18,170 nt of DNA from Acidobacteriaceae bacterium (GCA_030049955.1 JASIJX010000585.1:1-18170); one strand, 5' to 3'; positions 1 through 7,265 are shown, counted from the first letter of the stretch. Numbers and translations: made by a program. The notes: generated by a model from the sequence alone, not told the origin.

Positions 1-1200
1 GGTATTGGCGGTTACCGCTCGAGTACCGGCCCCGCTCTGGGCAAAATTGAGTTCAAGCGTGCGGTCGATGCGGGTCTTTATGCAGATCGCGAATCGCCGA
101 TAGTACTCGAATTCATATTGCGCGCCGAAGACCTGGCCTTCAGGCGTGTGCACCTGCGCCAGATACGCGCGCAGCCGCTCGAGCAGCGCATCGCTCACCG
201 GGCGCTGCTGGGCGCTCGTGGTCAGCAGGTCAATGATGGTGTCGAGCCGCTGCTCATAGTCGGCTATCACATGACGGCGTGCGAGCTGGATGGCGCCCCG
301 CGTCACCTGCGGCGTAACAAAAGGATTGCCGTCGCGGTCGCCACCGATCCAAGAGCCGAAGCGGAGAACCTGCGGCAGATCAAGCGGGTCAATTTCGACG
401 CCGTAGGCAGCCTTCATCGCTTCGGCGATTTCGCCGTAGAGCACCGGAAGCGTGGCGAAGATGGAGACGTCGTAATAATCGAGCCCCATCATGATCTCGT
501 CGTAGACGGTGGGGCGGCGGGAGCGCACCTCGTCGGTTTGCCAGAGGCTGGTGATCTCGGCAAGCAGCAGCTCTTCAAGCCGCGCCATCTCCTGCTCGGG
601 CAGGGGAATCCGGTCGAGTTCGGCCAGGAACTGACCGATTCGCCGGCGCTTGAACATCACGGTGCGCCGTGCAGCCTCAGTTGGGTGCGCGGTGAAGACC
701 GGGATCACGAGCACCCGTTCGAGATAGGCGAGCGCTTCTTCCACTGTGATACCGACGCGCCGCATCTCGGCAAGCGTGCCCTCGAGCGACCCGCGCTGGC
801 GGCCGGCGCGGCCGCTTAACTGCAGCGCCGTGCGGCGGCGCTTGCGGTGATTGGTCTCGGCCAGGTTGATGAGCTCAAAGTAGAACGCGAAAGCGCGTGT
901 GAGCAACGTGGCAGATTCGACTGGAAGAGAATGCGCCAGCTCAAGCGCCGCAGCGGCATGCCGCGCTGCTTCTTCCCGGTCAGTGCGCGCCTCGGCATCG
1001 CGGCGCGCAATGGTTCCCTGGCGCAGTGCTTCCACTTGCGCGAACAACTCTTCGCCGGCCTGCTCGCGCAGCACGGCGCCCAGCAGCGTGCCCAGGGAGC
1101 GCACATCGCGCCGCAGGGGCGCTTCTTTCAACTCGCCGGTTTGCGCTTCCAGTTCCGCCAGCCGCTGCGACCAGCTTTCAGGGTTCCAGAGAAGAGGCAT
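1..1200 (-). CDS. ppc: Phosphoenolpyruvate carboxylase, N-terminal 400 residues (3' end outside window)
   Basis: PEP carboxylase adds bicarbonate to phosphoenolpyruvate, giving oxaloacetate to refill the TCA cycle in the cytoplasm. Reading the minus strand from ATG at 1200 gives an uninterrupted frame to base 1. Residues 21-60 match the family start (LREDVRxLGxLLGxVLREQxG-like), 101-120 carry the RAF-F-ELINLAE-NHRKRR motif, 168-176 is VFTAHPTEA with the catalytic His at 172, 221-240 reads QTDEVRSRRPTVYDEIMMGL, and 281-296 is FGSWIGGDRDGNPFVT. The family is about 900 residues, so slightly under half is present. No ATG, GTG or TTG lies in frame between the tag stop and 1200, which fixes the start; the only Shine-Dalgarno-like sequence (AGG) abuts the ATG, so initiation may be coupled to tag. 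The first 50 bases are duplicated upstream of tag. Confidence 0.95.
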   Translation of the reverse strand, partial: MPLLWNPESWSQRLAELEAQTGELKEAPLRRDVRSLGTLLGAVLREQAGEELFAQVEALRQGTIARRDAEARTDREEAARHAAAALELAHSLPVESATLLTRAFAFYFELINLAETNHRKRRRTALQLSGRAGRQRGSLEGTLAEMRRVGITVEEALAYLERVLVIPVFTAHPTEAARRTVMFKRRRIGQFLAELDRIPLPEQEMARLEELLLAEITSLWQTDEVRSRRPTVYDEIMMGLDYYDVSIFATLPVLYGEIAEAMKAAYGVEIDPLDLPQVLRFGSWIGGDRDGNPFVTPQVTRGAIQLARRHVIADYEQRLDTIIDLLTTSAQQRPVSDALLERLRAYLAQVHTPEGQVFGAQYEFEYYRRFAICIKTRIDRTLELNFAQSGAGTRAVTANT

Positions 1201-1214
1201 CCTGATTCGATTAT
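1151..1214 (-). repeat. 64-bp direct repeat, copy A (ppc start region)
   Basis: This copy covers 14 bases upstream of the ppc ATG plus about the first 50 coding bases. It matches 1881-1944 in the same orientation at 59 of 64 positions by hand alignment, with no gap. Similarity stops abruptly on both sides. Confidence 0.9.
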
Positions 1215-1258
1215 CTACGACGGATTCGGGCTGCCGGACCGCGATGCGGAGGCTCTGG

Positions 1259-1831
1259 TTATTTGCGGTGGGCGGCGTTGCGGCGGAAGCAGGTGGGGTT
1301 GTGGTCATTGACCATGCCAGCGGCCTGCATGAAAGCGTAGACGATAACCGGGCCCACGAATTTGAACCCGCGCTTCTTGAGCTGCTTTGACATTTCGACA
1401 GCGAGCGGCGTTTGCACGGGAGTGGGGCCCTCGGTGCGGATGGGCTTGCCGCCTACGATGCTCCAGAGAAACGAGGCGAAGTCCTCGCCGGATTTCTGCA
1501 TGTCGAGGTAAATGCGTGCGGCCTGGATGGTGGCTTCAATCTTGGCGCGCGAGCGGATGATGCCGGGATCCTGAAGCAGGCGGGCAATGTCGGCTTCGTT
1601 GAATCGGGCGACTTTGCCAGGGTCGAAACCTTTGAAGGCCTTACGAAATGCGTCGCGCTTGCGCAGGACCGTGATCCAGGAGAGGCCAGCCTGAAATCCT
1701 TCGAGCATCAGCAACTCCCAGAGGGCGCGGCTGTCGCGCATTGGCACGCCCCACTCGGTGTCGTGGTACTCGCGGAGGAGCGGGTCGCTTTCGGCCCAGG
1801 TGCAGCGGGATTTTGCGGGTGCGGCGGTCAT
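1259..1831 (-). CDS. tag: DNA-3-methyladenine glycosylase I (Tag)
   Basis: Tag removes 3-methyladenine from alkylated DNA as the first step of base-excision repair. The 190-residue protein has the family length and all its signatures: Cys10 and His23 (in YHDTEWG) with His177 and Cys181 (in NDHNPTC) correspond to the zinc-binding Cys/His set of E. coli Tag. LEGFQAGLSW at 43-52 includes the conserved Glu44 and Trp52 of the base-binding pocket. ATG at 1831 gives the expected N-terminus. It lies 58 bases upstream of ppc on the same strand, so the two are probably co-transcribed. The gene is enclosed by two copies of a 64-bp repeat derived from the ppc start (1151-1214 and 1881-1944), suggesting that the segment arrived by, or was involved in, a duplication event at ppc. 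Confidence 0.95.
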   Translation of the reverse strand: MTAAPAKSRCTWAESDPLLREYHDTEWGVPMRDSRALWELLMLEGFQAGLSWITVLRKRDAFRKAFKGFDPGKVARFNEADIARLLQDPGIIRSRAKIEATIQAARIYLDMQKSGEDFASFLWSIVGGKPIRTEGPTPVQTPLAVEMSKQLKKRGFKFVGPVIVYAFMQAAGMVNDHNPTCFRRNAAHRK

Positions 1832-1870
1832 GGGTTGATCGTACGCAAGCAGAACGGCGAATGCGAGGAA

Positions 1871-1930
1871 TCAGGAGTCGAGTTCGGCCAGCCGCTGCGG
1901 CCAGCTTTCAGGGTTCCAGAGAGGGGTCAT
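1871..1930 (-). pseudogene. Remnant of ppc 5' end / possible 19-codon leader ORF upstream of tag
   Basis: Minus-strand reading from ATG 1930 gives MTPLWNPESWPQRLAELDS then TGA at 1873-1871. The first 17 residues equal the ppc N-terminus (MPLLWNPESWSQRLAEL) except at residues 2, 3 and 11. It ends 39 bases before the tag ATG. It is most simply a truncated duplicate of the ppc start. Because the frame is preserved and closes with a stop just upstream of tag, translation as a short leader peptide is possible but unproven. Confidence 0.65.
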
Positions 1931-1944
1931 CCTGATTCGATTAT
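1881..1944 (-). repeat. 64-bp direct repeat, copy B (duplicated ppc start upstream of tag)
   Basis: Partner of 1151-1214, offset 730 bases, with five mismatches and no indels. It keeps an ATG (1930-1928) and the ppc-like reading frame. Confidence 0.9.
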
Positions 1945-2092
1945 GACTGATGGTCCCGGCCCGCGGCCGACGCGCTGACCGGCCGCAGAACTATCCAAAG
2001 GCGGGCAATCGCGCCTTCCCATTGCAGGCGGAGAATGTCGGCAATGTTGGCGACTTATTCGGGCCATAAAATCTGCAGAAATGGTCCTGTGT

Positions 2093-2107
2093 CCCCTGCG
2101 GCAGGGG
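2093..2107. repeat. GC-rich hairpin CCCCTG-CGG-CAGGGG
   Basis: Perfect 6-bp stem with a 3-base loop inside the gene-poor stretch, followed on the plus strand by an A-run rather than a T-run, so it is not a typical terminator. Confidence 0.5.
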
Positions 2108-2169
2108 CAAAAAGACAAACGCTGTTGCCTTCCAGCCGAAGTCCAGCCATGGCGAGATTCCATTGCCGC

Positions 2170-2198
2170 TTGACAAGCGCTCGATATTGATATATCAG
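2170..2198 (+). promoter_or_regulatory. Weak promoter-like sequence over an AT palindrome
   Basis: TTGACA at 2170-2175 is followed after 17 bases by TATCAG (2193-2198), overlapping the perfect palindrome TGATATATCA (2188-2197). The -35 is a consensus match and the -10 is poor. It points towards the GH12 gene but lies about 350 bases from its start. Confidence 0.25.
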
Positions 2199-2201
2199 GT
2201 T

Positions 2202-2236
2202 ACTGGCTCGAAATCGGAATACAGACTGGCTCGAAA
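2202..2236. repeat. 12-base direct repeat ACTGGCTCGAAA, two copies
   Basis: Identical copies at 2202-2213 and 2225-2236, start-to-start spacing 23 bases, just downstream of the TGATATATCA palindrome. They could be tandem protein-binding sites; function unknown. Confidence 0.5.
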
Positions 2237-2501
2237 CTGCTTAGCCCCCGATCTTATGCACAAAGGCGCCTCAAATCTACGGCAGCGGCTGAGAGGAGCC
2301 ACGGCTGTGCACAGGAGCCCATAGGGAAGGGCGGACACAGCCCTCTTGATCACCGAATCCAAATTTTGATAGATCAGTGTGTCGCTTCACATAATCGAGA
2401 GGACGGGCTGATCCCAGACTGCGCAACCCGAAATCGTCCGTGCCCGTCCGGCACTTTGTCATGCCCGGACTCCGTCCCAGCGGTCACGGCCAAGCAAAGT
2501 T

Positions 2502-2519
2502 CGCCTTCAGCAGAAGGCG
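2502..2519 (+). promoter_or_regulatory. Hairpin immediately upstream of the GH12 ribosome-binding site
   Basis: CGCCTTC-AGCA-GAAGGCG forms a perfect 7-bp stem with a 4-base loop. It ends 13 bases before the AAGGAG at 2533-2538, so it would lie in the 5' leader. It may stabilise the mRNA or tune translation; no T-run follows. Confidence 0.5.
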
Positions 2520-2547
2520 GACGAGAACCGATAAGGAGATTGCATCT

Positions 2548-3489
2548 GTGAGACAAACACACATTCGCTGCTTCCTGTTCGTCGGGTCGATCCTGGCCTG
2601 CGGCTCGCTGGCCTTTGGCCAGTTTGGCCATTCACCCTTTCCATTCCATCAACCCTCTCCTGCGCCTGTGTGCGTGACCACCGATCCGGGGGGCATATGC
2701 GGACCGTACTTGTACCCGTGGGTCACCGGCAGCGACGGCAACAACATAAATATCCAGAATGGCTTTTGGAATGAACCGGCCGCCGCAAGCGCGTTCCCAA
2801 CCGAGACGGTGGCGCAAATGCAGACGATGTACGCGACCGACCCCGGGAACTGGTACACGATAGACAATTTCCCGACCGGACAGACGGAAATCTGGACTTA
2901 CCCCAACAGCGACGCGCTATACACCAGTGACCCACCCGCTTTGAGTAGTTTCAGCTACCTGTACTCGTCGTTTGGGGATGACATGAACGAGAACCCCAAT
3001 ACCGACGCTGAGGCGGCGTACGATATCTGGCTGAACGGCTATAGCAACGAAGTGATGATTTGGAACGACATTTCCAATCGCGGCGGACCTAACTATTACG
3101 GCGGGTGTACCTCCAAGCTGAGTGCTCAGGTGGTGTTCGGCGGATCGAACGGGGTTCCGAAACATCTCTGGAATTTGGCTAAATGTGGCAGCGAACTCGT
3201 CTGGCAGCTTGACCAGACGGCTCTCACCCTTTGCAACGCCTGGCCTCCGGCTCCAGGAACCACGCCTGAGAGCATCAATGTAGGAAACGGTAATGTTTAC
3301 GGCATCACGAGAGGCAGCGTAGACGTCCTCGCTATGCTCACATGGCTGATGAACAATGGGTACTTGCCAACGGATACGACTTTAACGCAGCTTGAGTACG
3401 GCTTCGAAATTGCCAGCACGGGCGGCCAAAATGAGAAATTCCAGGTCACCCACTGGTCAGTTACCGAAGACCCGGGACTACCCCAATAA
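2548..3489 (+). CDS. Secreted GH12-like endoglucanase/xyloglucanase
   Basis: Predicted to cut beta-glucan or xyloglucan outside the cytoplasm. GTG at 2548 is chosen over an in-frame ATG at 2440 because AAGGAG lies 9 bases upstream and because it places a classic signal peptide (MRQTHIRC then a hydrophobic stretch to about Ala22) at the N-terminus. The 313-residue product has the GH12 pattern: NEVMIW at 167-172 with the presumed nucleophile Glu168, and YGFEIASTGG at 284-293 with the presumed acid/base Glu287, on a Trp/Tyr/Asn-rich beta-sandwich-like sequence. Length suits the family plus signal peptide. Three 60-base lines counted in the gene give 50-53% GC, against 75% for one line in the methyltransferase gene at 9001, so recent transfer is possible. 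Alternative: a GH12-like protein of other substrate. It stands alone, convergent with the ABC-F gene. Confidence 0.72.
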   Translation: MRQTHIRCFLFVGSILACGSLAFGQFGHSPFPFHQPSPAPVCVTTDPGGICGPYLYPWVTGSDGNNINIQNGFWNEPAAASAFPTETVAQMQTMYATDPGNWYTIDNFPTGQTEIWTYPNSDALYTSDPPALSSFSYLYSSFGDDMNENPNTDAEAAYDIWLNGYSNEVMIWNDISNRGGPNYYGGCTSKLSAQVVFGGSNGVPKHLWNLAKCGSELVWQLDQTALTLCNAWPPAPGTTPESINVGNGNVYGITRGSVDVLAMLTWLMNNGYLPTDTTLTQLEYGFEIASTGGQNEKFQVTHWSVTEDPGLPQ

Positions 3490-3522
3490 CAACTCCAAAA
3501 CCCCATTGCTGAAAGTTGAGCT

Positions 3523-3565
3523 GCGGAGCGCAACCCTGTTCCGAAAGAATAGGGTTGCACTCCGC
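3523..3565. terminator. Strong hairpin between convergent genes, probable bidirectional terminator
   Basis: A 15-base arm (3523-3537, GCGGAGCGCAACCCT) pairs with 3551-3565 (AGGGTTGCACTCCGC) with one mismatch and a 13-base loop. It sits 33 bases after the GH12 stop and 48 bases past the end of the convergent ABC-F gene. No clear T-run follows, so the mechanism is uncertain. Confidence 0.7.
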
Positions 3566-3613
3566 GGTCCAGGCGGCGGCTTCCCCCGTACAGTATTTCC
3601 GCTTCAAACGGCC

Positions 3614-5605
3614 TCAAGTTTCGAGTTGCAGCATCAATTCTTCCCATTCCGCCGTAAGCGCCGATAACTGCGCACGCAATTCTTCGGCCAACGTGGTGAG
3701 GCGCTGGGTTTCGGCGGCGGAGACGTAGACGCCCAGTTGCTGCTCGGTGTGGGCGATGGAGGCCTCGATGCGGGGGATTTCTTCTTCGAGGAAAGCGCAG
3801 CGGTCTTCCATTTGCTTCTGCTTGATGGGATTCAGGCGGCGTTTTTCTTTGCTTGTGCCGTTTGGCGATAGCGGGGCCGGAGTGCCGCCTTCCACGGGAG
3901 ATGAAGGTTCGTGGTCTCCCACCCTTCGAGCGATGATGCTGCTCGAAGGATGGGGCACGGGATTTTGATTGCCGGCCTCAGATGAAGAGGTACTGGCCGT
4001 AAGAGCTTCTTTGCGGCGGAGGTAGTCTTCGTAATTGCCTTCGTAGGACGTGATGGCGCCGTTTTCAACTTCCAGCACGCGCGTGGCTAGCCGGTCGATG
4101 AAGTAGCGGTCGTGCGAAACGAAAACAACTGTGCCGGAGAAGGCTGCGATGGCGTCGAGAAGCACGTCCTTGGCGCGCATGTCGAGGTGATTCGTTGGCT
4201 CGTCGAGCAGCAGGAAGTTTGACGGCGAAACCAGAATGCGCGCTAGTGCGAAGCGGTTGCGCTCACCGCCGGAAAGCACGCCAAGTGGCTTGAAGACGTC
4301 GTCGCCGCGGAATAGAAAGCAGCCAAGCAGCGAGCGCAGTTCTACTTCCGGCACGCGCAGCGCGGCGCTGCTGATGTCGTCGAGCATGCGCGCCTCGGGA
4401 TCGAGCACTTTGTATTGGTCCTGCGCAAAGTACTCCGCCACTACGTTGTGGCCCATCTTCACTGTGCCCGCTGTGGGCGCTTCCGCGCCGGTGAGCAGCT
4501 TGATCAGAGTGGATTTGCCAGCGCCGTTTACGCCGACCAAGGCCACACGGTCGCCGCGCTCGATGGTGAAGCGCGCGTTGGCAAAGACGTTCTTCGATCC
4601 GTAGCTCTTGGCAAGGTTCTCTGCTTCCACCACCGTGCGGCCTGAGGGTGGCGGTTGCGGGAATTTGAAGTGAATGACCGGCTCTTCTTCCGGTATCTCA
4701 ATCCGCTCGATTTTTTCGAGCTCCTTGATGCGGCTCTGCACCTGCTTGGCTTTTGTGGCCTGATAGCGGAAGCGATTGATGAAGGCTTCCAGGTGCTCGA
4801 TCTGATCGCGCTGGTTGCGGTATGCGGCTTCGAGCTGCGTGCGCCGCTCTTCTTTTTGCGAGAGATACTTGGTGAAGTTGCCCTGGTAGACGTTGAGGCG
4901 CTTATTCCAGATCTCGACCGTGCGATCGATGGTCACATCGAGGAAATAGCGGTCGTGCGAGATGAGGATGTAGCCGAATGGATAACTCTTGAGGTAGTCC
5001 TCGAGCCAGTTGCGGGTTTCGAGATCGAGATGGTTGGTGGGCTCGTCGAGCAGCAGCAGGTTCGGTTTGGCCAAGAGCAGCTTGGCCAGTGCGATGCGCA
5101 TTTGCCATCCGCCGCTGAACTCGTCCGTAAGCCGCAACCAGTCTTGCTTGCCGAAGCCGAGGCCGGTGAGCACAGTGCCAACCTGAGCGTCGAGCGCGTA
5201 GCCATCGAGGGCATGGAAGCGGTCCTGAAGCGTGGAGTAGCGCTCGGCGGCGGCCTCATATTCGGCGCTTGCGTGATCGAGCTCGGCCATCTCGCCGGCC
5301 AGCCGCTCGATCTCGCGTTCCATCTCGCGGATTTCGTCGAAGACTGTGAGGCATTCCTCGAAAACGGTGCGGCCAGTGAGCCGCAGTCCTTCCTGCGGCA
5401 GGTAGCCGATGCTCATGCCGCGCGTGCGCTCGAGCGTGCCGTAGTCGAGCGTTTCGAGGCCGGCCAGCACCTTCATCAGCGTGGATTTTCCAGCGCCATT
5501 TGCGCCTACGAGGGCCGTTTTCTCGTTGTTGCGGATGAGCCAATTGGCTTCAAGAAACAGGATTCGCGGGCCGAATCGCTTGCCGGCATTTTGGAGCGAG
5601 AGCAT
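3614..5605 (-). CDS. ABC-F family ATPase (YheS/Uup/YdiF-like)
   Basis: ABC-F proteins are soluble twin-ATPase factors that bind the ribosomal E site and relieve stalled translation; they are not transporters. The 663-residue protein has two ABC domains. The first carries Walker A GANGAGKST 34-42, signature FSGGW 163-167 and Walker B/D-loop LLLLDEPTNHLD 183-194. The second carries Walker A 358-366, LSGGE 444-448 and LLLDEPTNHLD 465-475. Between them lies a charged inter-domain linker, about 240-320. A C-terminal coiled coil (about 586-663) follows, as in Uup- and YheS-type members. A low-complexity Ser/Pro-rich segment (about 537-585) joins domain 2 to the coiled coil; within it, codons 551-563 are encoded by a REP-like palindrome, apparently an in-frame insertion. 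Only a weak purine-rich ribosome site precedes ATG 5605. The exact subfamily is not assigned. Confidence 0.92.
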   Translation of the reverse strand: MLSLQNAGKRFGPRILFLEANWLIRNNEKTALVGANGAGKSTLMKVLAGLETLDYGTLERTRGMSIGYLPQEGLRLTGRTVFEECLTVFDEIREMEREIERLAGEMAELDHASAEYEAAAERYSTLQDRFHALDGYALDAQVGTVLTGLGFGKQDWLRLTDEFSGGWQMRIALAKLLLAKPNLLLLDEPTNHLDLETRNWLEDYLKSYPFGYILISHDRYFLDVTIDRTVEIWNKRLNVYQGNFTKYLSQKEERRTQLEAAYRNQRDQIEHLEAFINRFRYQATKAKQVQSRIKELEKIERIEIPEEEPVIHFKFPQPPPSGRTVVEAENLAKSYGSKNVFANARFTIERGDRVALVGVNGAGKSTLIKLLTGAEAPTAGTVKMGHNVVAEYFAQDQYKVLDPEARMLDDISSAALRVPEVELRSLLGCFLFRGDDVFKPLGVLSGGERNRFALARILVSPSNFLLLDEPTNHLDMRAKDVLLDAIAAFSGTVVFVSHDRYFIDRLATRVLEVENGAITSYEGNYEDYLRRKEALTASTSSSEAGNQNPVPHPSSSIIARRVGDHEPSSPVEGGTPAPLSPNGTSKEKRRLNPIKQKQMEDRCAFLEEEIPRIEASIAHTEQQLGVYVSAAETQRLTTLAEELRAQLSALTAEWEELMLQLET
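3918..3954. repeat. REP-like palindrome, copy 1 (inside the ABC-F coding sequence)
   Basis: CCCA-C-CCTTCGAGC, a 9-base loop (GATGATGCT), then GCTCGAAGG-A-TGGG. A 9-bp stem and a 4-bp outer stem are separated by one C/A mismatch. The outer arms, the mismatch and the ATGATGC loop core are shared with 5679-5715, while the inner stem differs by paired changes. It encodes residues 551-563 of the ABC-F protein. Confidence 0.85.
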
Positions 5606-5678
5606 TCTCTTTTATTTTCGCAGAGGCGTAGCGAGGGCTTGGTGAAACGCCTGATTTCCGCGGGGAGTGCATCGGCTT

Positions 5679-5715
5679 CCCACCCATTCGGCGATGATGC
5701 CGCCGAATGGATGGG
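5679..5715. repeat. REP-like palindrome, copy 2 (between the ABC-F and membrane-protein genes)
   Basis: CCCA-C-CCATTCGGCG, loop ATGATGC, CGCCGAATGG-A-TGGG. It has a 10-bp inner stem and a 4-bp outer stem with the same C/A mismatch as copy 1. It lies in the 124-base gap between the membrane-protein stop and the ABC-F start. Confidence 0.85.
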
Positions 5716-5729
5716 GCACGGAGGCTGCG

Positions 5730-7247
5730 TTACTCGCCTTGATTGTTGAAGGCTTGCGGTGCGGGAATCCGGCATACAGCGTAGCCGCGCTGCTGATACG
5801 GGCAATCCATTCCTGCGGGGGCAGGTCCATGGATCAGCGTCCACGTTACTGGGTACTCGCGCGCGAGGCGCAGGAAATCGGCTTCAGTGAAGTGGTTCAG
5901 GCCGTAGGTGGCATTGGTCATCTGTTTCCACTCGGGCGCGAGCGCCGGAAAGATCGCCACTGCGCCGCCATCCTTGAAATAGTCGGCCAGCGCTGAGCGG
6001 CCGCTTACGGCGCGGAAGCCGTGCACATCGACTCCAGGAACCAGGAAGTAGCGGGAATCGACGGCGAAGACGGCGCTTGTAGGTGTGTTGTGGCGAATCC
6101 AGAGGAGCGCATTCACCCAGTCGTTCGAGCTTGTCGTGCGGCTGGGCCACTCGATGTGCGGGCTGTACGGATACGTCTCGTGCGCGACGTAAAACATGCC
6201 TGCGGCCAGCGGCAGGCACAGCGCAGGAATCACCCATGCGCGGTGCTCGGCTGCATATTCGCCGATGACGCCGGCCAGGAAGAGGATGAAGACCAGTGTG
6301 ATGAGGTGAAAGCAGCGCAGCGGCTGCAGGCGTGCAAACATGTCGAACTGGTGCGAGCTGCCGATGATGGCGCCGGCGGCAATCGAGACCAGCCCGAAGG
6401 GAATCAGCGCCAGGCTGAGGCGCGCGAACTCCGGCGTGGTGCCACGCAGCCGGCCGCGGGCGAACCAGGCAAGAAAAGCCAGCGGCGCGATGAGTCCCAG
6501 CCAGTGATACCAGGTCCAGGTGGAGAGGAAATAGAAGTCGCGGGCGTAGAGCGCCTCGCGGTACGGTTGCGGCGCGGGGCCAAGGTGGAAACCGATCGGC
6601 AGCGCAAGCACGGCTGCGGCCGGTGCGTTTACGGCTGGTTGTGCGTTCCGCGCCTGCCGGCAGTCCGATACCCACATCATCGCGGCGAGAAAAACCAGAT
6701 ATGCCGCCATCTGCGGATGGATCGCAGCCGTGGCAACGGTCAGCAGCGCGCCCCACGCGTAGCGGCGCTTGAGGAATGCGACCAGCGCGAACAGTGTGAG
6801 CGGCGTCGAAAAGGACCTCGCGGTGATATAGGGGTCAACCAGCAGCAAGCCGGTGTTAGTGGCGGGCATGGTGATGACTGCCGCGATCACCAGCACCGCG
6901 CACCAGCGCGCCCGCTGGGAGCGGAAGCCGGTGGCAGCCAGCAGCCAGCAGCCGGCGAAGGTGGCATAAAGCGTAATCAGGTACCACAAAAATGCCGACC
7001 AGTCCGTGGAGAGATGCGTAATGCGTGCGCTCCAGGCCAGGATGGGCGCAAACAGCGACAGCCGCTCGTGCGAAAGGAAGAACTCGGTGGCGTAGGGATA
7101 GAGGTTTGGGTGCAGCAGCTTGCGGGCGGCGGGAATGTAGATTTCGCCGTCCTCCACGCCCAGGTGGTAGCCGTGGATCGCAAGCGAGGCAATCGTGATC
7201 AGCCCCAGGCGGGCAAAAGGAAAGCGCTTGTTGGCATCATGCTTCAT
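5730..7247 (-). CDS. Polytopic membrane protein, GT-C/DUF6798-like
   Basis: A 505-residue protein with roughly ten hydrophobic segments between 12 and 356, then a soluble C-terminal part (about 365-505). The layout (N-terminal helix, then an acidic extracytoplasmic loop VEDGEIYIPAARKLLHPNLYP at 31-51) resembles GT-C glycosyltransferases that use polyprenyl-phosphate sugars. The C-terminal block around 398-427 (SRYFLVPGVDVHGFRAVSGR, then DYFKDGG) recalls DUF6798 proteins. Neither assignment is firm and no catalytic residue is proven. The gene starts 18 bases after the stop of the UbiA-family gene on the same strand, so they form an operon. A joint role in making and using a lipid-linked sugar is plausible. 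The ribosome site is weak, suggesting coupled translation. Confidence 0.6.
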   Translation of the reverse strand: MKHDANKRFPFARLGLITIASLAIHGYHLGVEDGEIYIPAARKLLHPNLYPYATEFFLSHERLSLFAPILAWSARITHLSTDWSAFLWYLITLYATFAGCWLLAATGFRSQRARWCAVLVIAAVITMPATNTGLLLVDPYITARSFSTPLTLFALVAFLKRRYAWGALLTVATAAIHPQMAAYLVFLAAMMWVSDCRQARNAQPAVNAPAAAVLALPIGFHLGPAPQPYREALYARDFYFLSTWTWYHWLGLIAPLAFLAWFARGRLRGTTPEFARLSLALIPFGLVSIAAGAIIGSSHQFDMFARLQPLRCFHLITLVFILFLAGVIGEYAAEHRAWVIPALCLPLAAGMFYVAHETYPYSPHIEWPSRTTSSNDWVNALLWIRHNTPTSAVFAVDSRYFLVPGVDVHGFRAVSGRSALADYFKDGGAVAIFPALAPEWKQMTNATYGLNHFTEADFLRLAREYPVTWTLIHGPAPAGMDCPYQQRGYAVCRIPAPQAFNNQGE

Positions 7248-7265
7248 GAAGATGTATTGCGCCGC

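Larger units (their letters stand above)
1945..2547. other. Gene-poor intergenic region between tag and the GH12 gene
   Basis: About 600 bases with no convincing gene. Short minus-strand frames at 1927-2176 have no upstream ribosome site or recognisable domain. The region holds a GC-rich hairpin (2093-2107), two palindromes (TGATATATCA at 2188-2197, CTGTGCACAG at 2305-2314), a 12-base direct repeat (2202-2213 and 2225-2236) and a hairpin next to the downstream gene (2502-2519). The stretch around 2080-2165 looks to me like a dispersed acidobacterial intergenic repeat, but that is recollection rather than something shown here. Confidence 0.6.

Noticed and set aside
118..819. 233-codon plus-strand open frame
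   Set aside because: It lies antisense to ppc, whose minus-strand frame shows unmistakable PEP carboxylase motifs; the plus-strand translation has no recognisable domain.
1927..2176. Two short minus-strand frames (78 and 61 codons)
   Set aside because: No ribosome site, low-complexity or repeat-like translation, and they overlap the duplicated ppc remnant; treated as repeat-derived sequence.
2303..2344. Possible terminator-like stems GGCTGTG/CACAGCC and AGGGC/GCCCT
   Set aside because: The stems are short, alternative pairings compete, and no gene ends nearby.
4655..5749. 364-codon plus-strand open frame
   Set aside because: Antisense to the ABC-F gene, which has complete Walker and signature motifs.
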